6,472 nt of DNA from Gammaproteobacteria bacterium. Its GTDB lineage: Bacteria > Pseudomonadota > Gammaproteobacteria > Methylococcales > Methylomonadaceae. Positions 1 to 5,665 of the stretch are shown here, piece by piece (position 1 is the first letter of the stretch; each line of letters starts with the position of its first letter). The stretch is from assembly GCA_024276805.1 (NCBI GenBank), contig JAJRWJ010000362.1, positions 1 through 6,472 of the forward strand, written 5' to 3'. The translations under genes were made by a program, and so were the position numbers. Under the pieces are notes generated by a model. The model made no database searches and was not told the origin of the DNA. It saw only the letters and a list, made by a program, of their open reading frames with translations.

Positions 1-642
1 CAGGATGTCGGTGCCGATACCGGTGATCTGCGCGCCCAGTTTGTTGAGGAAATTCGCCAGGTCCGTGACTTCAGGTTCCCGGGCGGCATTCTCGATGATC
101 GTCTTGCCGTCGGCCAGTGTCGCAGCCATGAGCAGATTTTCGGTGCCGGTAACGGTAATCTGGTCCAGCACCAGACGGGCGCCATGCAGACGCTTTGCCC
201 GGGCATGGATATAGCCACCCGCCACTTCAATTTCCGCGCCCATCTGCGCCAGACCCCGCAGATGAATATCCACGGGCCGTGTGCCAATTGCGCAGCCGCC
301 TGGCAGGGAAACATGCGCTTCGCCAAAACGGGCCAGCAGCGGGCCCAGCACCAGAATCGAGGCACGCATGGTGCGCACCAGTTCATAGGGCGCCTCGAAG
401 CTCTCGATGGTGCTGGAATCCACCTCGATGTTCATTTTTTCGTCGATGCTCAGATACACCCCCATCTGTCCCAGCAGTTCCATGGTCGTGGTGATGTCGT
501 GCAGATGGGGGATGTTGCCGATGCTCACGGCAGTGTCCGATAACAATGTCGCCGCCAGAATGGGCAGTGCGGAATTCTTTGCACCGGAAATACGTAATTC
601 TCCGGAGATCGGGATACCGCCTTGAATGATGAGTTTATCCAT
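1..642 (-). CDS. murA: UDP-N-acetylglucosamine 1-carboxyvinyltransferase MurA (N-terminal part, cut by window edge)
   Basis: First committed enzyme of peptidoglycan synthesis. It transfers enolpyruvate from PEP to UDP-GlcNAc in the cytoplasm. I translated the minus strand from the ATG at 642-640. It gives 214 codons open to the left edge, beginning MDKLIIQGGIPISGELRISG and closely resembling E. coli MurA. Visible catalytic residues are K22 and N23 in the AKNSALP motif, and C117 in the flexible loop LPGGCAIGTRPVD. A Cys at that position is the residue alkylated by fosfomycin; some naturally resistant MurA have Asp there. The conserved stretch TIIENAAREPEVTDLANFL is at about 181-199. Roughly half of the usual ~420 residues is present, and nothing in that half is broken. 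AGGA at 652-649, 6 nt before the ATG, supports the start. It lies 77 nt downstream of mlaB on the same strand, so it may be co-transcribed with the mla genes. E. coli has ibaG in this gap; here it is absent. Confidence 0.97.
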   Translation of the reverse strand, partial: MDKLIIQGGIPISGELRISGAKNSALPILAATLLSDTAVSIGNIPHLHDITTTMELLGQMGVYLSIDEKMNIEVDSSTIESFEAPYELVRTMRASILVLGPLLARFGEAHVSLPGGCAIGTRPVDIHLRGLAQMGAEIEVAGGYIHARAKRLHGARLVLDQITVTGTENLLMAATLADGKTIIENAAREPEVTDLANFLNKLGAQITGIGTDIL

Positions 643-648
643 GTTGTG

Positions 649-652
649 TCCT
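649..652 (-). promoter_or_regulatory. Shine-Dalgarno site of murA
   Basis: On the minus strand, AGGA stands 6 nt before the ATG at 642. It is the best ribosome binding site in the mlaB-murA gap. It fixes the murA start at the Met that aligns with the N-terminus of E. coli MurA. Confidence 0.7.
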
Positions 653-719
653 GGGTTGCTTCAGGGTTGTTTCGTTGATGACGGTGGTTGCGCAGGGGCT
701 GCAGGTAAAAATCGCCATG

Positions 720-1022
720 TCACTGCGACTGCCTGAGCAGGTCGGCAAAGCCATTGGCCCTGGCCAGTTCCAGCAGTTGTGCAGGAATATTTTCAAACAA
801 TAACCGGGTATGCTTTTTTCTGGCAAGTTTCAGCCACTCGATCAGCAGCGCCAGACCGGCGCTGTCGGTATTGGTGACCTGATCGAGATCGATGATGATC
901 TGCTTGTCTGCTTTTGTCAAAGGTAGCGCGCGAACGGTTTTTTTGTCGATGCTGGCAAAGGTCAGATCGCCGGCAACGGTGACCTGCTCGTGATCCAGGT
1001 GGCGAATGGTCAGCGGGGTCAA
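720..1022 (-). CDS. mlaB: MlaB, STAS-domain subunit of the MlaFEDB phospholipid transporter
   Basis: Cytoplasmic STAS-domain protein. In E. coli MlaB binds the ATPase MlaF and is needed for assembly and activity of the inner-membrane MlaFEDB complex. The 100-residue product (E. coli 97) has the STAS layout: N-terminal strands (TIRHLDHEQVTVAGDLTFAS), a central strand IIIDLDQV at about 42-49, and the key loop TDSAGLALLIEW at 52-63. E. coli has DTGGLALL there; its Thr is functionally important and is replaced here by Ser54. A C-terminal helix (LLELARANGFADLL) follows. The start is a TTG at 1022-1020 overlapping the mlaD stop in the tetranucleotide TTGA, a 4-nt overlap implying translational coupling. 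No ATG lies near the start of this frame, and a purine-rich GGGGAAAAAGA precedes the TTG. In E. coli mlaC separates mlaD and mlaB; here they touch. Without the context the sequence would only say 'STAS protein'. Confidence 0.9.
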   Translation of the reverse strand: MTPLTIRHLDHEQVTVAGDLTFASIDKKTVRALPLTKADKQIIIDLDQVTNTDSAGLALLIEWLKLARKKHTRLLFENIPAQLLELARANGFADLLRQSQ

Positions 1023-1486
1023 TCTTTTTCCCCGGCTTTTTTAAACAGTAATTGGCCGATGATTTCCTCCAGCACCAGTGCGGATTGGGTGATGTCTATT
1101 TCACTGCCGTCCTGCAGATAGTCTTCCGAACCACCCGGTTCCAGACTGACATACTGTTCACCGAGCAGGCCGGCGGTAAAGATGCTGGCGCTGGTGTCAT
1201 CGGGGAGCCGGTTGTATTTTTTCTCGATACGCATCTTCACTACCGCCTGAAACTGCTGTTCATCGAAGCTTATAGCACTGACCCGGCCGATGCGCACTCC
1301 GGCGACAGTGACCGGCGCCTTTACTTTCAGGCCGCCGGCGTTGTCGAAGCGGGCGATGACCAGGTAGCCCGCCGGTTCCACGAAGGAGCTCAGATTGCTG
1401 ACCTGCATGGAGAGAAATAAAAAGGCGACGATACCGGATGCGACAAACAGGCCAACCAGCGTGTCGAGTGTTTTTGAATGCTGCAT
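1019..1486 (-). CDS. mlaD: MlaD, MCE-domain substrate-binding protein of the Mla transporter
   Basis: Membrane-anchored periplasmic MCE protein. In E. coli six MlaD form a ring over the MlaE dimer, with a central hydrophobic pore for phospholipid. The 155-residue product has one N-terminal membrane helix at about 8-28, an MCE domain from about 37 to 117 (FDNAGGLKVKAPVTVAGVRIGRV), the pore-loop motif TAGLLGEQYVSL at 104-115 with the paired leucines 107-108, and a closing helix ALVLEEIIGQLLF at 136-148. It lacks the long polar C-terminal tail of the 183-residue E. coli protein, but is close to the length I recall for pseudomonad MlaD. I chose the ATG at 1486. It lies 1 nt after the mlaE stop, GGAG stands 9 nt upstream, and the N-terminus MQ matches the family. 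A TTG at 1501 would add five residues but removes that spacing. The gene overlaps mlaB by 4 nt, leaving no room for mlaC. Confidence 0.95.
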   Translation of the reverse strand: MQHSKTLDTLVGLFVASGIVAFLFLSMQVSNLSSFVEPAGYLVIARFDNAGGLKVKAPVTVAGVRIGRVSAISFDEQQFQAVVKMRIEKKYNRLPDDTSASIFTAGLLGEQYVSLEPGGSEDYLQDGSEIDITQSALVLEEIIGQLLFKKAGEKD

Positions 1487-1487
1487 G

Positions 1488-2270
1488 TCAATCGTCTCCA
1501 AACATGAGAGCGGTCAGGATAAAGTCGAGGCCCAGAGTGGCAAAGGCCGAATTGACCACGGTACGGGTCGTGGCCCGGCTGACGCCCTCCGAAGTCGGTA
1601 CCGCGTCATAACCCTCGAACAGGGCGATCCAGCTGGCGACAAAGCCAAATACGGTGCTTTTGATTATGCCGTTGAGAATATCGTCGGAAAAATCCAGTTT
1701 GGCCTGCATTTGCGACCAGAAAGCGCCGTCGTCGACACCGAGCAGGCCGACGCCGACCATTTGCCCGCCGAGTACCCCGATCATGCTGAACAAGGCTGCC
1801 AGCAGAGGCATGGAAAAAAATCCGGCAAAAAATCGCGGGGCGATGATGCGCTTGACCGGATCCACCGCCATCATTTCCATACCGGAAAGTTGTTCGGTGG
1901 CTTTCATCAGGCCGATTTCCGCAGTCAGCGCGGAGTCCGCGCGACCGGCAAACAACAGCGCCGAGACCACCGGCCCCAGTTCCCTGACCAGTGACGTGGC
2001 GACCATGACGCCAAGAGTTTCCTCCGCGCCAAAGTCGGAAAGGACGTAATAGCCCTGCAGACCGAGCACCATGCCGACAAACAGGCCGGAAACGGTGATG
2101 ATCAGGAAGGTCAGCACGCCAACCGAATACAGCTGTCTGATCAGCAGCTCCGGGCGGCGCAGAATATCGCTGATGCCAGTCAGGACATGCAGCAAAAAAA
2201 ATGTGCCGCGGCCCAGTTTGGTCAGCCTTTGCCGTGTGACATAGCCAAGTTGTTGCAGAACGTAAAGCAT
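1488..2270 (-). CDS. mlaE: MlaE, permease subunit of the Mla phospholipid transporter
   Basis: Inner-membrane permease. Two copies form the transmembrane core of MlaFEDB, which moves phospholipids between the MlaD ring and the inner membrane using ATP hydrolysed by MlaF. The 260 residues equal the E. coli length. Shared blocks include IRQLYSVGVLTFLIITVSG at about 44-62, GMVLGLQGY at 66-74, SLVRELGPVVSALLFAGRADSALTAEIG at 93-120, ATEQLSGMEMMAVDP at 124-138, and the C-terminal GYDAVPTSEGVSRATTRTVVNSA followed by LGLDFILTALMFG. An N-terminal amphipathic segment precedes several hydrophobic helices (around 50-74, 87-108, 146-178, 204-220 and 242-257). The ATG at 2270 is preceded by GGGA about 9 nt upstream. 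The gene follows mlaF after an 83-nt gap and ends 1 nt before the mlaD ATG (TGA-C-ATG), which suggests translational coupling to mlaD. Confidence 0.97.
   Translation of the reverse strand: MLYVLQQLGYVTRQRLTKLGRGTFFLLHVLTGISDILRRPELLIRQLYSVGVLTFLIITVSGLFVGMVLGLQGYYVLSDFGAEETLGVMVATSLVRELGPVVSALLFAGRADSALTAEIGLMKATEQLSGMEMMAVDPVKRIIAPRFFAGFFSMPLLAALFSMIGVLGGQMVGVGLLGVDDGAFWSQMQAKLDFSDDILNGIIKSTVFGFVASWIALFEGYDAVPTSEGVSRATTRTVVNSAFATLGLDFILTALMFGDD
1496..1499 (-). promoter_or_regulatory. Shine-Dalgarno site of mlaD
   Basis: GGAG on the minus strand ends 9 nt before the ATG at 1486 and lies inside the end of mlaE. It decides the start: it is well placed for the ATG at 1486 but would fall inside the coding sequence if translation began at the TTG at 1501. 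Confidence 0.7.
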
Positions 2271-2353
2271 CGTGCTTTATCCCGAAAGTTGTGTTGCCGG
2301 CTGCAATGGCAGCGCTGTCGATGTGTGCATCATGGGGGACCGGATAATAAAGT

Positions 2354-3175
2354 TTACTGCTCTTCGGTGTGAAAGAGATCTTCCAGATAGTCGTCATCGG
2401 TGTAATGAAAACGCACCGGACCATCGGCATCACCACGCATGAATTGTCTGACCCAGCCCGATTCCGATCGGCTGATTTGTTCCGGGGTGCCCTGCCCGAC
2501 CACCTTGCCATCGGAAATCAGGTAGATATAATCGGCGATGGCGGCGGTTTCCTGGACATCATGGGAGACCACGATGCTGGTCAGGTGCAGTGTGCTGTTC
2601 AGTGTCTTGATCAGTTTCACCAGCACACCCAGCGAAATGGGGTCCTGGCCGGTAAAGGGCTCGTCGTACATGATCATCATCGGGTCCAGAGCGATGGCCC
2701 GCGCCAGGGCTACCCGTCTGGCCATGCCGCCCGACAGCTCGTTGGGCATCAGATCCCTTGCGCCACGCAGGCCAACCGACTGCAGTTTCATCAATACCAG
2801 CGTGCGAATCAGCGATTCCGTCAGCCGGGTGTGCTCGCGCAAGGGGAAAGCGACGTTGTCGTAAACCGACATGTCGGTCAGCAGGGCGCCGCTTTGAAAC
2901 AGCATGCCCATGCGTTTGCGCAGGTCGTAGAGATCCGCAAGACGAAGTTGATGCACGTTTTCACCGTCGACGACAATGCATCCCTGTTCCGGACAGAGCT
3001 GCCCCCCGATAAGCTTCAGCAGGGTGGTCTTTCCCGTTCCGCTGGGCCCCATGATGGCGGTGATTTTGCCGCGGGCAAACTGCATGGAAATATCGTCGAA
3101 GATTTTCCTGTCTCCCCTGGAAAATGACAGGTTTTGTATGGAGACTGTATTGTCGGTTTGCGCGGCGCTGTACAT
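2354..3175 (-). CDS. mlaF: MlaF, ABC ATPase of the Mla phospholipid transporter
   Basis: Cytoplasmic ATPase that powers MlaFEDB. The 273-residue product has a full set of nucleotide-binding motifs: Walker A GPSGTGKT at 43-50, Q-loop Q94 in MLFQSGAL, signature LSGGM at 147-151 followed by the arginines ARR, Walker B MIMYDEP at 167-173 with catalytic Glu172, D-loop GQDP at 176-179, and H-loop His205 in VVSHD. The C-terminal extension WVRQFMRGDADGPVRFHYTDDDYLEDL (about 241-267) matches the E. coli tail FVRQFVNGEPDGPVPFHYPAGDY. In E. coli this tail reaches across to the partner MlaF and to MlaB, so MlaB binding is probably kept. The start is the ATG at 3175, with GAAG 4 nt upstream. It is the first gene of the minus-strand operon, and its long leader reaches into the divergent region shared with yrbG. 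Confidence 0.97.
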   Translation of the reverse strand: MYSAAQTDNTVSIQNLSFSRGDRKIFDDISMQFARGKITAIMGPSGTGKTTLLKLIGGQLCPEQGCIVVDGENVHQLRLADLYDLRKRMGMLFQSGALLTDMSVYDNVAFPLREHTRLTESLIRTLVLMKLQSVGLRGARDLMPNELSGGMARRVALARAIALDPMMIMYDEPFTGQDPISLGVLVKLIKTLNSTLHLTSIVVSHDVQETAAIADYIYLISDGKVVGQGTPEQISRSESGWVRQFMRGDADGPVRFHYTDDDYLEDLFHTEEQ

Positions 3176-3370
3176 GTTTCTTCAAGTTGTATGGATGGGT
3201 GTTCCGGCATCGATTGCAGTGCCGGTCGAATAACCGGTCAGCGGCATGACTGATTGCCGTGGTCTGGTTTTCTCTGTGCGCAGTACATGGCTTCCCTGAA
3301 ATTTCGCATGATGCCCGGTTTTTTTACAAGTACAAGAAGATGCCTGATCCATTGAAAAATCGAACTGTCT

Positions 3371-3399
3371 ATTGTCACCAGTAGCTTTTGTAAAGTCAA
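3371..3399 (-). promoter_or_regulatory. Candidate sigma70 promoter of the mlaFEDB operon
   Basis: On the minus strand, TTGACT (3399-3394, 5 of 6 to TTGACA) is followed after exactly 17 nt by GACAAT (3376-3371, 4 of 6 to TATAAT). Transcription would begin near 3364, giving an mlaF leader of about 190 nt. This is the best-spaced pair I found by eye upstream of mlaF. No experimental support can be seen in sequence alone. Confidence 0.4.
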
Positions 3400-3440
3400 T
3401 CGATATGTGTTGGTAAAATGCGGCAAATTTCTCTGAGGCA

Positions 3441-3449
3441 TGGCATAAT
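3441..3449 (+). promoter_or_regulatory. Candidate extended -10 promoter of the yrbG operon
   Basis: TGG followed by CATAAT (3444-3449, 5 of 6 to TATAAT) makes an extended -10 element. No recognisable -35 lies at normal spacing. The transcript would start near 3456 and leave a leader of about 18 nt that still includes the GAGG ribosome site at 3462-3465. A second -10-like box, TAAAAT at 3414-3419, is an alternative and also lacks a good -35. Confidence 0.25.
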
Positions 3450-3473
3450 AAGCGATTTTTTGAGGCCATTGTC

Positions 3474-4451
3474 ATGTGGGGAAACCTGGTCGGTCTGCTG
3501 ACGGGATTGCTGATCCTGGTTTTTTCGGCGGATCGGTTTATCAGTGGATCGGCGTCCATTGCCCGAAATTTTGGTGTTTCGCAACTGCTGGTCGGTTTGA
3601 CGATCGTCGGCTTTGGCACATCGGCGCCGGAGATTCTGGTCTCGGGGTTTGCTTCCTGGCAGGGCAACAGTGGTCTGGCGATAGGTAATGCCCTTGGCTC
3701 CAATATAGCCAATATCGGGCTTATACTCGGCTGTACGGCAGTGATCGCTCCGGTTGCGGTGCAGTCGAAAATGTTGAAAAGAGAACTGCCGATCCTGATG
3801 GCGACCTGTATTGCCTGTTATTTGCTGGTGGCAGACAATTATTACCTGGGTGTTGCCGATGCGCTCGCCATGTTGGCCGGACTGCTGATTTTTCTGTTCT
3901 GGCTGATCCATACCGCAACCCTGGAAAAACGCAGGGACCCCTATAGCCGGGAGCTTGCCAGTGACCTGCCGGAAATCCTGCCCAAACTCCAGGCCTGGCT
4001 GTATTTCTCCATCGGTCTGATTGGCTTGCTGCTCAGCTCCAGGCTGTTGGTCTGGTCGGCGGTGAATATCGCCAATCACTTTGGCATCAGTGATCTGGTG
4101 ATCGGTCTGACCATAGTCGCACTGGGCACCAGTCTCCCGGAATTGGCCGCAACGCTGTCCAGTGTTTTGAAGAAGGAAGACGATTTGGCGATTGGCAACA
4201 TCATCGGTTCCAATATGTACAACCTGCTGGCGGTCTTTCCACTGCCCGGACTGATTGCTCCGGGGGGTGTTCTGGATAGTGTCGTGGATAGGGATTTTCC
4301 GGTTATGCTGGCATTCACTGGTGTGTTGTTCATTCTCGCCTATGGGAGAATGAACCAGGGGAAAATATGCCGTCTGGAGGGCGGGGCATTGTTGCTGGCT
4401 TACATTGGCTATCAATGGTTTGTATACCAGAAGGCCCTGGAATTTGCATAG
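3474..4451 (+). CDS. yrbG: YrbG-type calcium/sodium antiporter (CaCA family)
   Basis: Inner-membrane protein of the Ca2+/cation antiporter superfamily. The 325 residues contain the two inverted alpha repeats typical of the family: GFGTSAPE at 46-53 with GNALGSNIANIG at 71-82, and ALGTSLPE at 216-223 with GNIIGSNMYN at 241-250. In structurally known exchangers the acidic residues of these repeats (here Glu53 and Glu223) and the nearby Asn/Ser line the ion site. About ten hydrophobic helices can be seen, with a charged cytoplasmic-type loop at about 150-170 (LEKRRDPYSRELASDLPEIL) between the two halves. GAGG stands 8 nt before the ATG at 3474. The physiological substrate of E. coli YrbG is not well established, so ion specificity is inferred from family only. 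It is the first gene of the plus-strand LPS operon, as in E. coli, and kdsD begins 8 nt after its stop. Confidence 0.93.
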   Translation: MWGNLVGLLTGLLILVFSADRFISGSASIARNFGVSQLLVGLTIVGFGTSAPEILVSGFASWQGNSGLAIGNALGSNIANIGLILGCTAVIAPVAVQSKMLKRELPILMATCIACYLLVADNYYLGVADALAMLAGLLIFLFWLIHTATLEKRRDPYSRELASDLPEILPKLQAWLYFSIGLIGLLLSSRLLVWSAVNIANHFGISDLVIGLTIVALGTSLPELAATLSSVLKKEDDLAIGNIIGSNMYNLLAVFPLPGLIAPGGVLDSVVDRDFPVMLAFTGVLFILAYGRMNQGKICRLEGGALLLAYIGYQWFVYQKALEFA

Positions 4452-4459
4452 GCGGCGCG

Positions 4460-5431
4460 ATGAATGAACAAAAATTGCTGGATCTGGGGCGCCAGGTGGT
4501 CAACATGGAAATGCAGGCGGTTGCCAGTCTCGGTGAACGAATCAATGCCGACTTTGTCACAGCCTGTAAATTCATGCTCGACTGCAAGGGCCGGGTTATT
4601 GTCATCGGTATGGGTAAATCCGGACATATTGGTGGCAAGATAGCGGCGACCCTGGCCAGTACCGGGACACCGGCATTTTTTGTCCATCCGGGGGAGGCCA
4701 GTCATGGTGATCTGGGCATGATCACCACACAGGATGTGGTCCTGGCGTTGTCCAATTCCGGTGAAACCAGCGAAATTGTCACCATATTGCCGCTGATCAA
4801 ACGTCTGGCGGTGCCGCTGATCGCCATGACCGGCAACGCCACGTCGACACTGGCCAGATTCGCGTCGGTTCACCTGGATGTCCACGTCGAACAGGAGGCC
4901 TGCCCACTGGGTCTGGCGCCAACCTCCAGTACCACGGTGACCCTGGTCATGGGTGATGCGCTGGCGGTCTCGTTGCTGGAATCGCGGGGATTCACGCGCA
5001 GTGATTTTGCCCTGTCTCACCCCGGAGGCAGTCTGGGCAGACGCCTGCTGCTGCTGGTCCGGGATATTATGCATTCGGGGTCCGCGATTCCCGCGGTAGC
5101 CGAAACGGCGTTGATCAGCGATGCCTTGCTGGAAATGACGGAAAAGAAGCTGGGCATGACTGCGATCGTCGACGACAGGGGCAGGGTGGCTGGCATTTTT
5201 ACCGATGGTGATTTACGCAGGATGCTGGAGAAAAACCTGGATGTTCATCATACCGCCATCGCCGCGGTGATGACTGAAAACTGTACCACGATATCCGGGC
5301 AGATACTGGCGGCCGAAGCGATGCAGATCATGCAGCAGGAAAAAATCAATGCCTTGCTGGTGGTCGACGAGAAGCAATGCCTTCAAGGGGCCTTGAATAT
5401 GCATGATCTGATTCAGGCGGGGTTTGTTTGA
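4460..5431 (+). CDS. kdsD: Arabinose-5-phosphate isomerase KdsD
   Basis: Cytoplasmic enzyme converting D-ribulose 5-phosphate to D-arabinose 5-phosphate, the first step towards KDO, the inner-core sugar of LPS. The 323-residue product (E. coli KdsD 328) has an N-terminal SIS sugar-isomerase domain (about 30-195) and two CBS domains (about 204-257 and 268-323). The four residues reported as catalytic in E. coli KdsD (K59, E111, E152, H193) align with K53 (GMGKSGHIG), E105 (SNSGETSE), E146 (EQEACPLGLAPTSST) and H187 (LSHPGGSLGR). The frame is open upstream to a possible start at 4367, but that lies inside yrbG. The ATG at 4460, with AGG about 7 nt upstream and N-terminus MNEQKLLDLG, gives the family length. 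The 8-nt gap from yrbG implies co-transcription. Paralogues such as GutQ share this architecture; the neighbours kdsC and lptC favour KdsD. Confidence 0.97.
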   Translation: MNEQKLLDLGRQVVNMEMQAVASLGERINADFVTACKFMLDCKGRVIVIGMGKSGHIGGKIAATLASTGTPAFFVHPGEASHGDLGMITTQDVVLALSNSGETSEIVTILPLIKRLAVPLIAMTGNATSTLARFASVHLDVHVEQEACPLGLAPTSSTTVTLVMGDALAVSLLESRGFTRSDFALSHPGGSLGRRLLLLVRDIMHSGSAIPAVAETALISDALLEMTEKKLGMTAIVDDRGRVAGIFTDGDLRRMLEKNLDVHHTAIAAVMTENCTTISGQILAAEAMQIMQQEKINALLVVDEKQCLQGALNMHDLIQAGFV

Positions 5432-5665
5432 TCGGCGTTCAGGAATGGGGCATGTGCCAGGCTATAGAGAATTGACCGGTAAGGCGCAGGGTTCGACTGC
5501 AGGGGCAGGGTGAATGATTTTACCTGGTCAGATTATGTAAAGCCGGGGTTCGGGTGTCCGATCCGGGGATGTCGGCAGCAGGGATGTTGCCGTCAAGCTC
5601 CCAAACGGATATCCGAATCCAGGCAGCTTAAATTATGTTCAATGTGACAAAAAAGTAGAAATAAT
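5432..5665 (+). other. 234-nt non-coding spacer between kdsD and kdsC with possible RNA hairpins
   Basis: No coding region can be supported: the few small frames (for example a 22-codon frame from 5445) lack a ribosome site and resemble nothing I know. On the plus strand three short stem-loops can be drawn. One is at 5506-5526 (8 pairs with one bulged G and one G-U, loop TGAT). The second is at 5547-5564 (6 pairs around a T-T mismatch, loop GTGT). The third is at 5573-5592 (8 pairs including one G-U, loop GGGA, which fits the GNRA tetraloop pattern). None is followed by a T-run, so they are not intrinsic terminators. A perfect 10-bp palindrome, CGGATATCCG, is at 5606-5615. The last 40 nt are AT-rich. 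I see no clear promoter. In E. coli kdsD and kdsC are only about 20 nt apart. Confidence 0.5.

Larger units (their letters stand above)
3176..3473. promoter_or_regulatory. Divergent intergenic region between mlaF and yrbG
   Basis: 298 nt without a convincing gene on either strand. It is visibly richer in A and T than the flanking genes between about 3310 and 3470. It contains a sigma70-like promoter facing mlaF, a weak extended -10 facing yrbG, and near mlaF an inverted repeat CCGGCA (3204-3209) / TGCCGG (3220-3225) with a 10-nt loop. That repeat would lie in the mlaF leader RNA. Reading frames crossing this region on the minus strand continue antisense through yrbG and resemble no family I know, so I did not call them. 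Confidence 0.75.

Noticed and set aside
184..543. Plus-strand frames in the first 640 nt
   Set aside because: They are antisense to murA, which is intact on the minus strand with its catalytic Lys22, Asn23 and Cys117.
635..826. 63-codon minus-strand frame overlapping the end of mlaB
   Set aside because: The first part is an alternative frame of mlaB, which is intact in its own frame. Only the portion after the mlaB stop (718-635) is discussed, as a weak finding.
1606..2511. 301-codon open frame on the minus strand
   Set aside because: It is another frame of mlaE and the end of mlaF. Composition is Arg/His/Gly-rich and low in family features, while mlaE and mlaF in the correct frames match known proteins closely.
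2369..3127. 252-codon open frame on the plus strand
   Set aside because: It is antisense to mlaF, with Gln/His-rich low-information sequence and no family resemblance.
3306..3326. GC-containing segment followed by seven T (possible terminator)
   Set aside because: Only a 4-bp stem (GCAT/ATGC) precedes the T-run, and no plus-strand gene ends there; it lies between divergent genes.
3182..3712. 176-codon minus-strand frame crossing the divergent region
   Set aside because: It begins antisense inside yrbG, has no plausible domain, and would cover the promoters of two well-supported operons.
3396..4415. 339-codon open frame on the minus strand
   Set aside because: It lies entirely antisense to yrbG and the divergent region. 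The product is Gln-, Arg- and His-rich with no recognisable domain, as expected for a shadow of a membrane-protein gene.
4367..4459. N-terminal extension of kdsD back to 4367
   Set aside because: The extra 31 codons overlap yrbG in another frame and do not resemble KdsD; the ATG at 4460 has a ribosome site and gives the family length.
5472..5539. Possible promoter TTGACC ... TATGTA in the kdsD-kdsC spacer
   Set aside because: The boxes are about 56 nt apart, far beyond the usual 16-18 nt, and no acceptable partner box lies at normal spacing.
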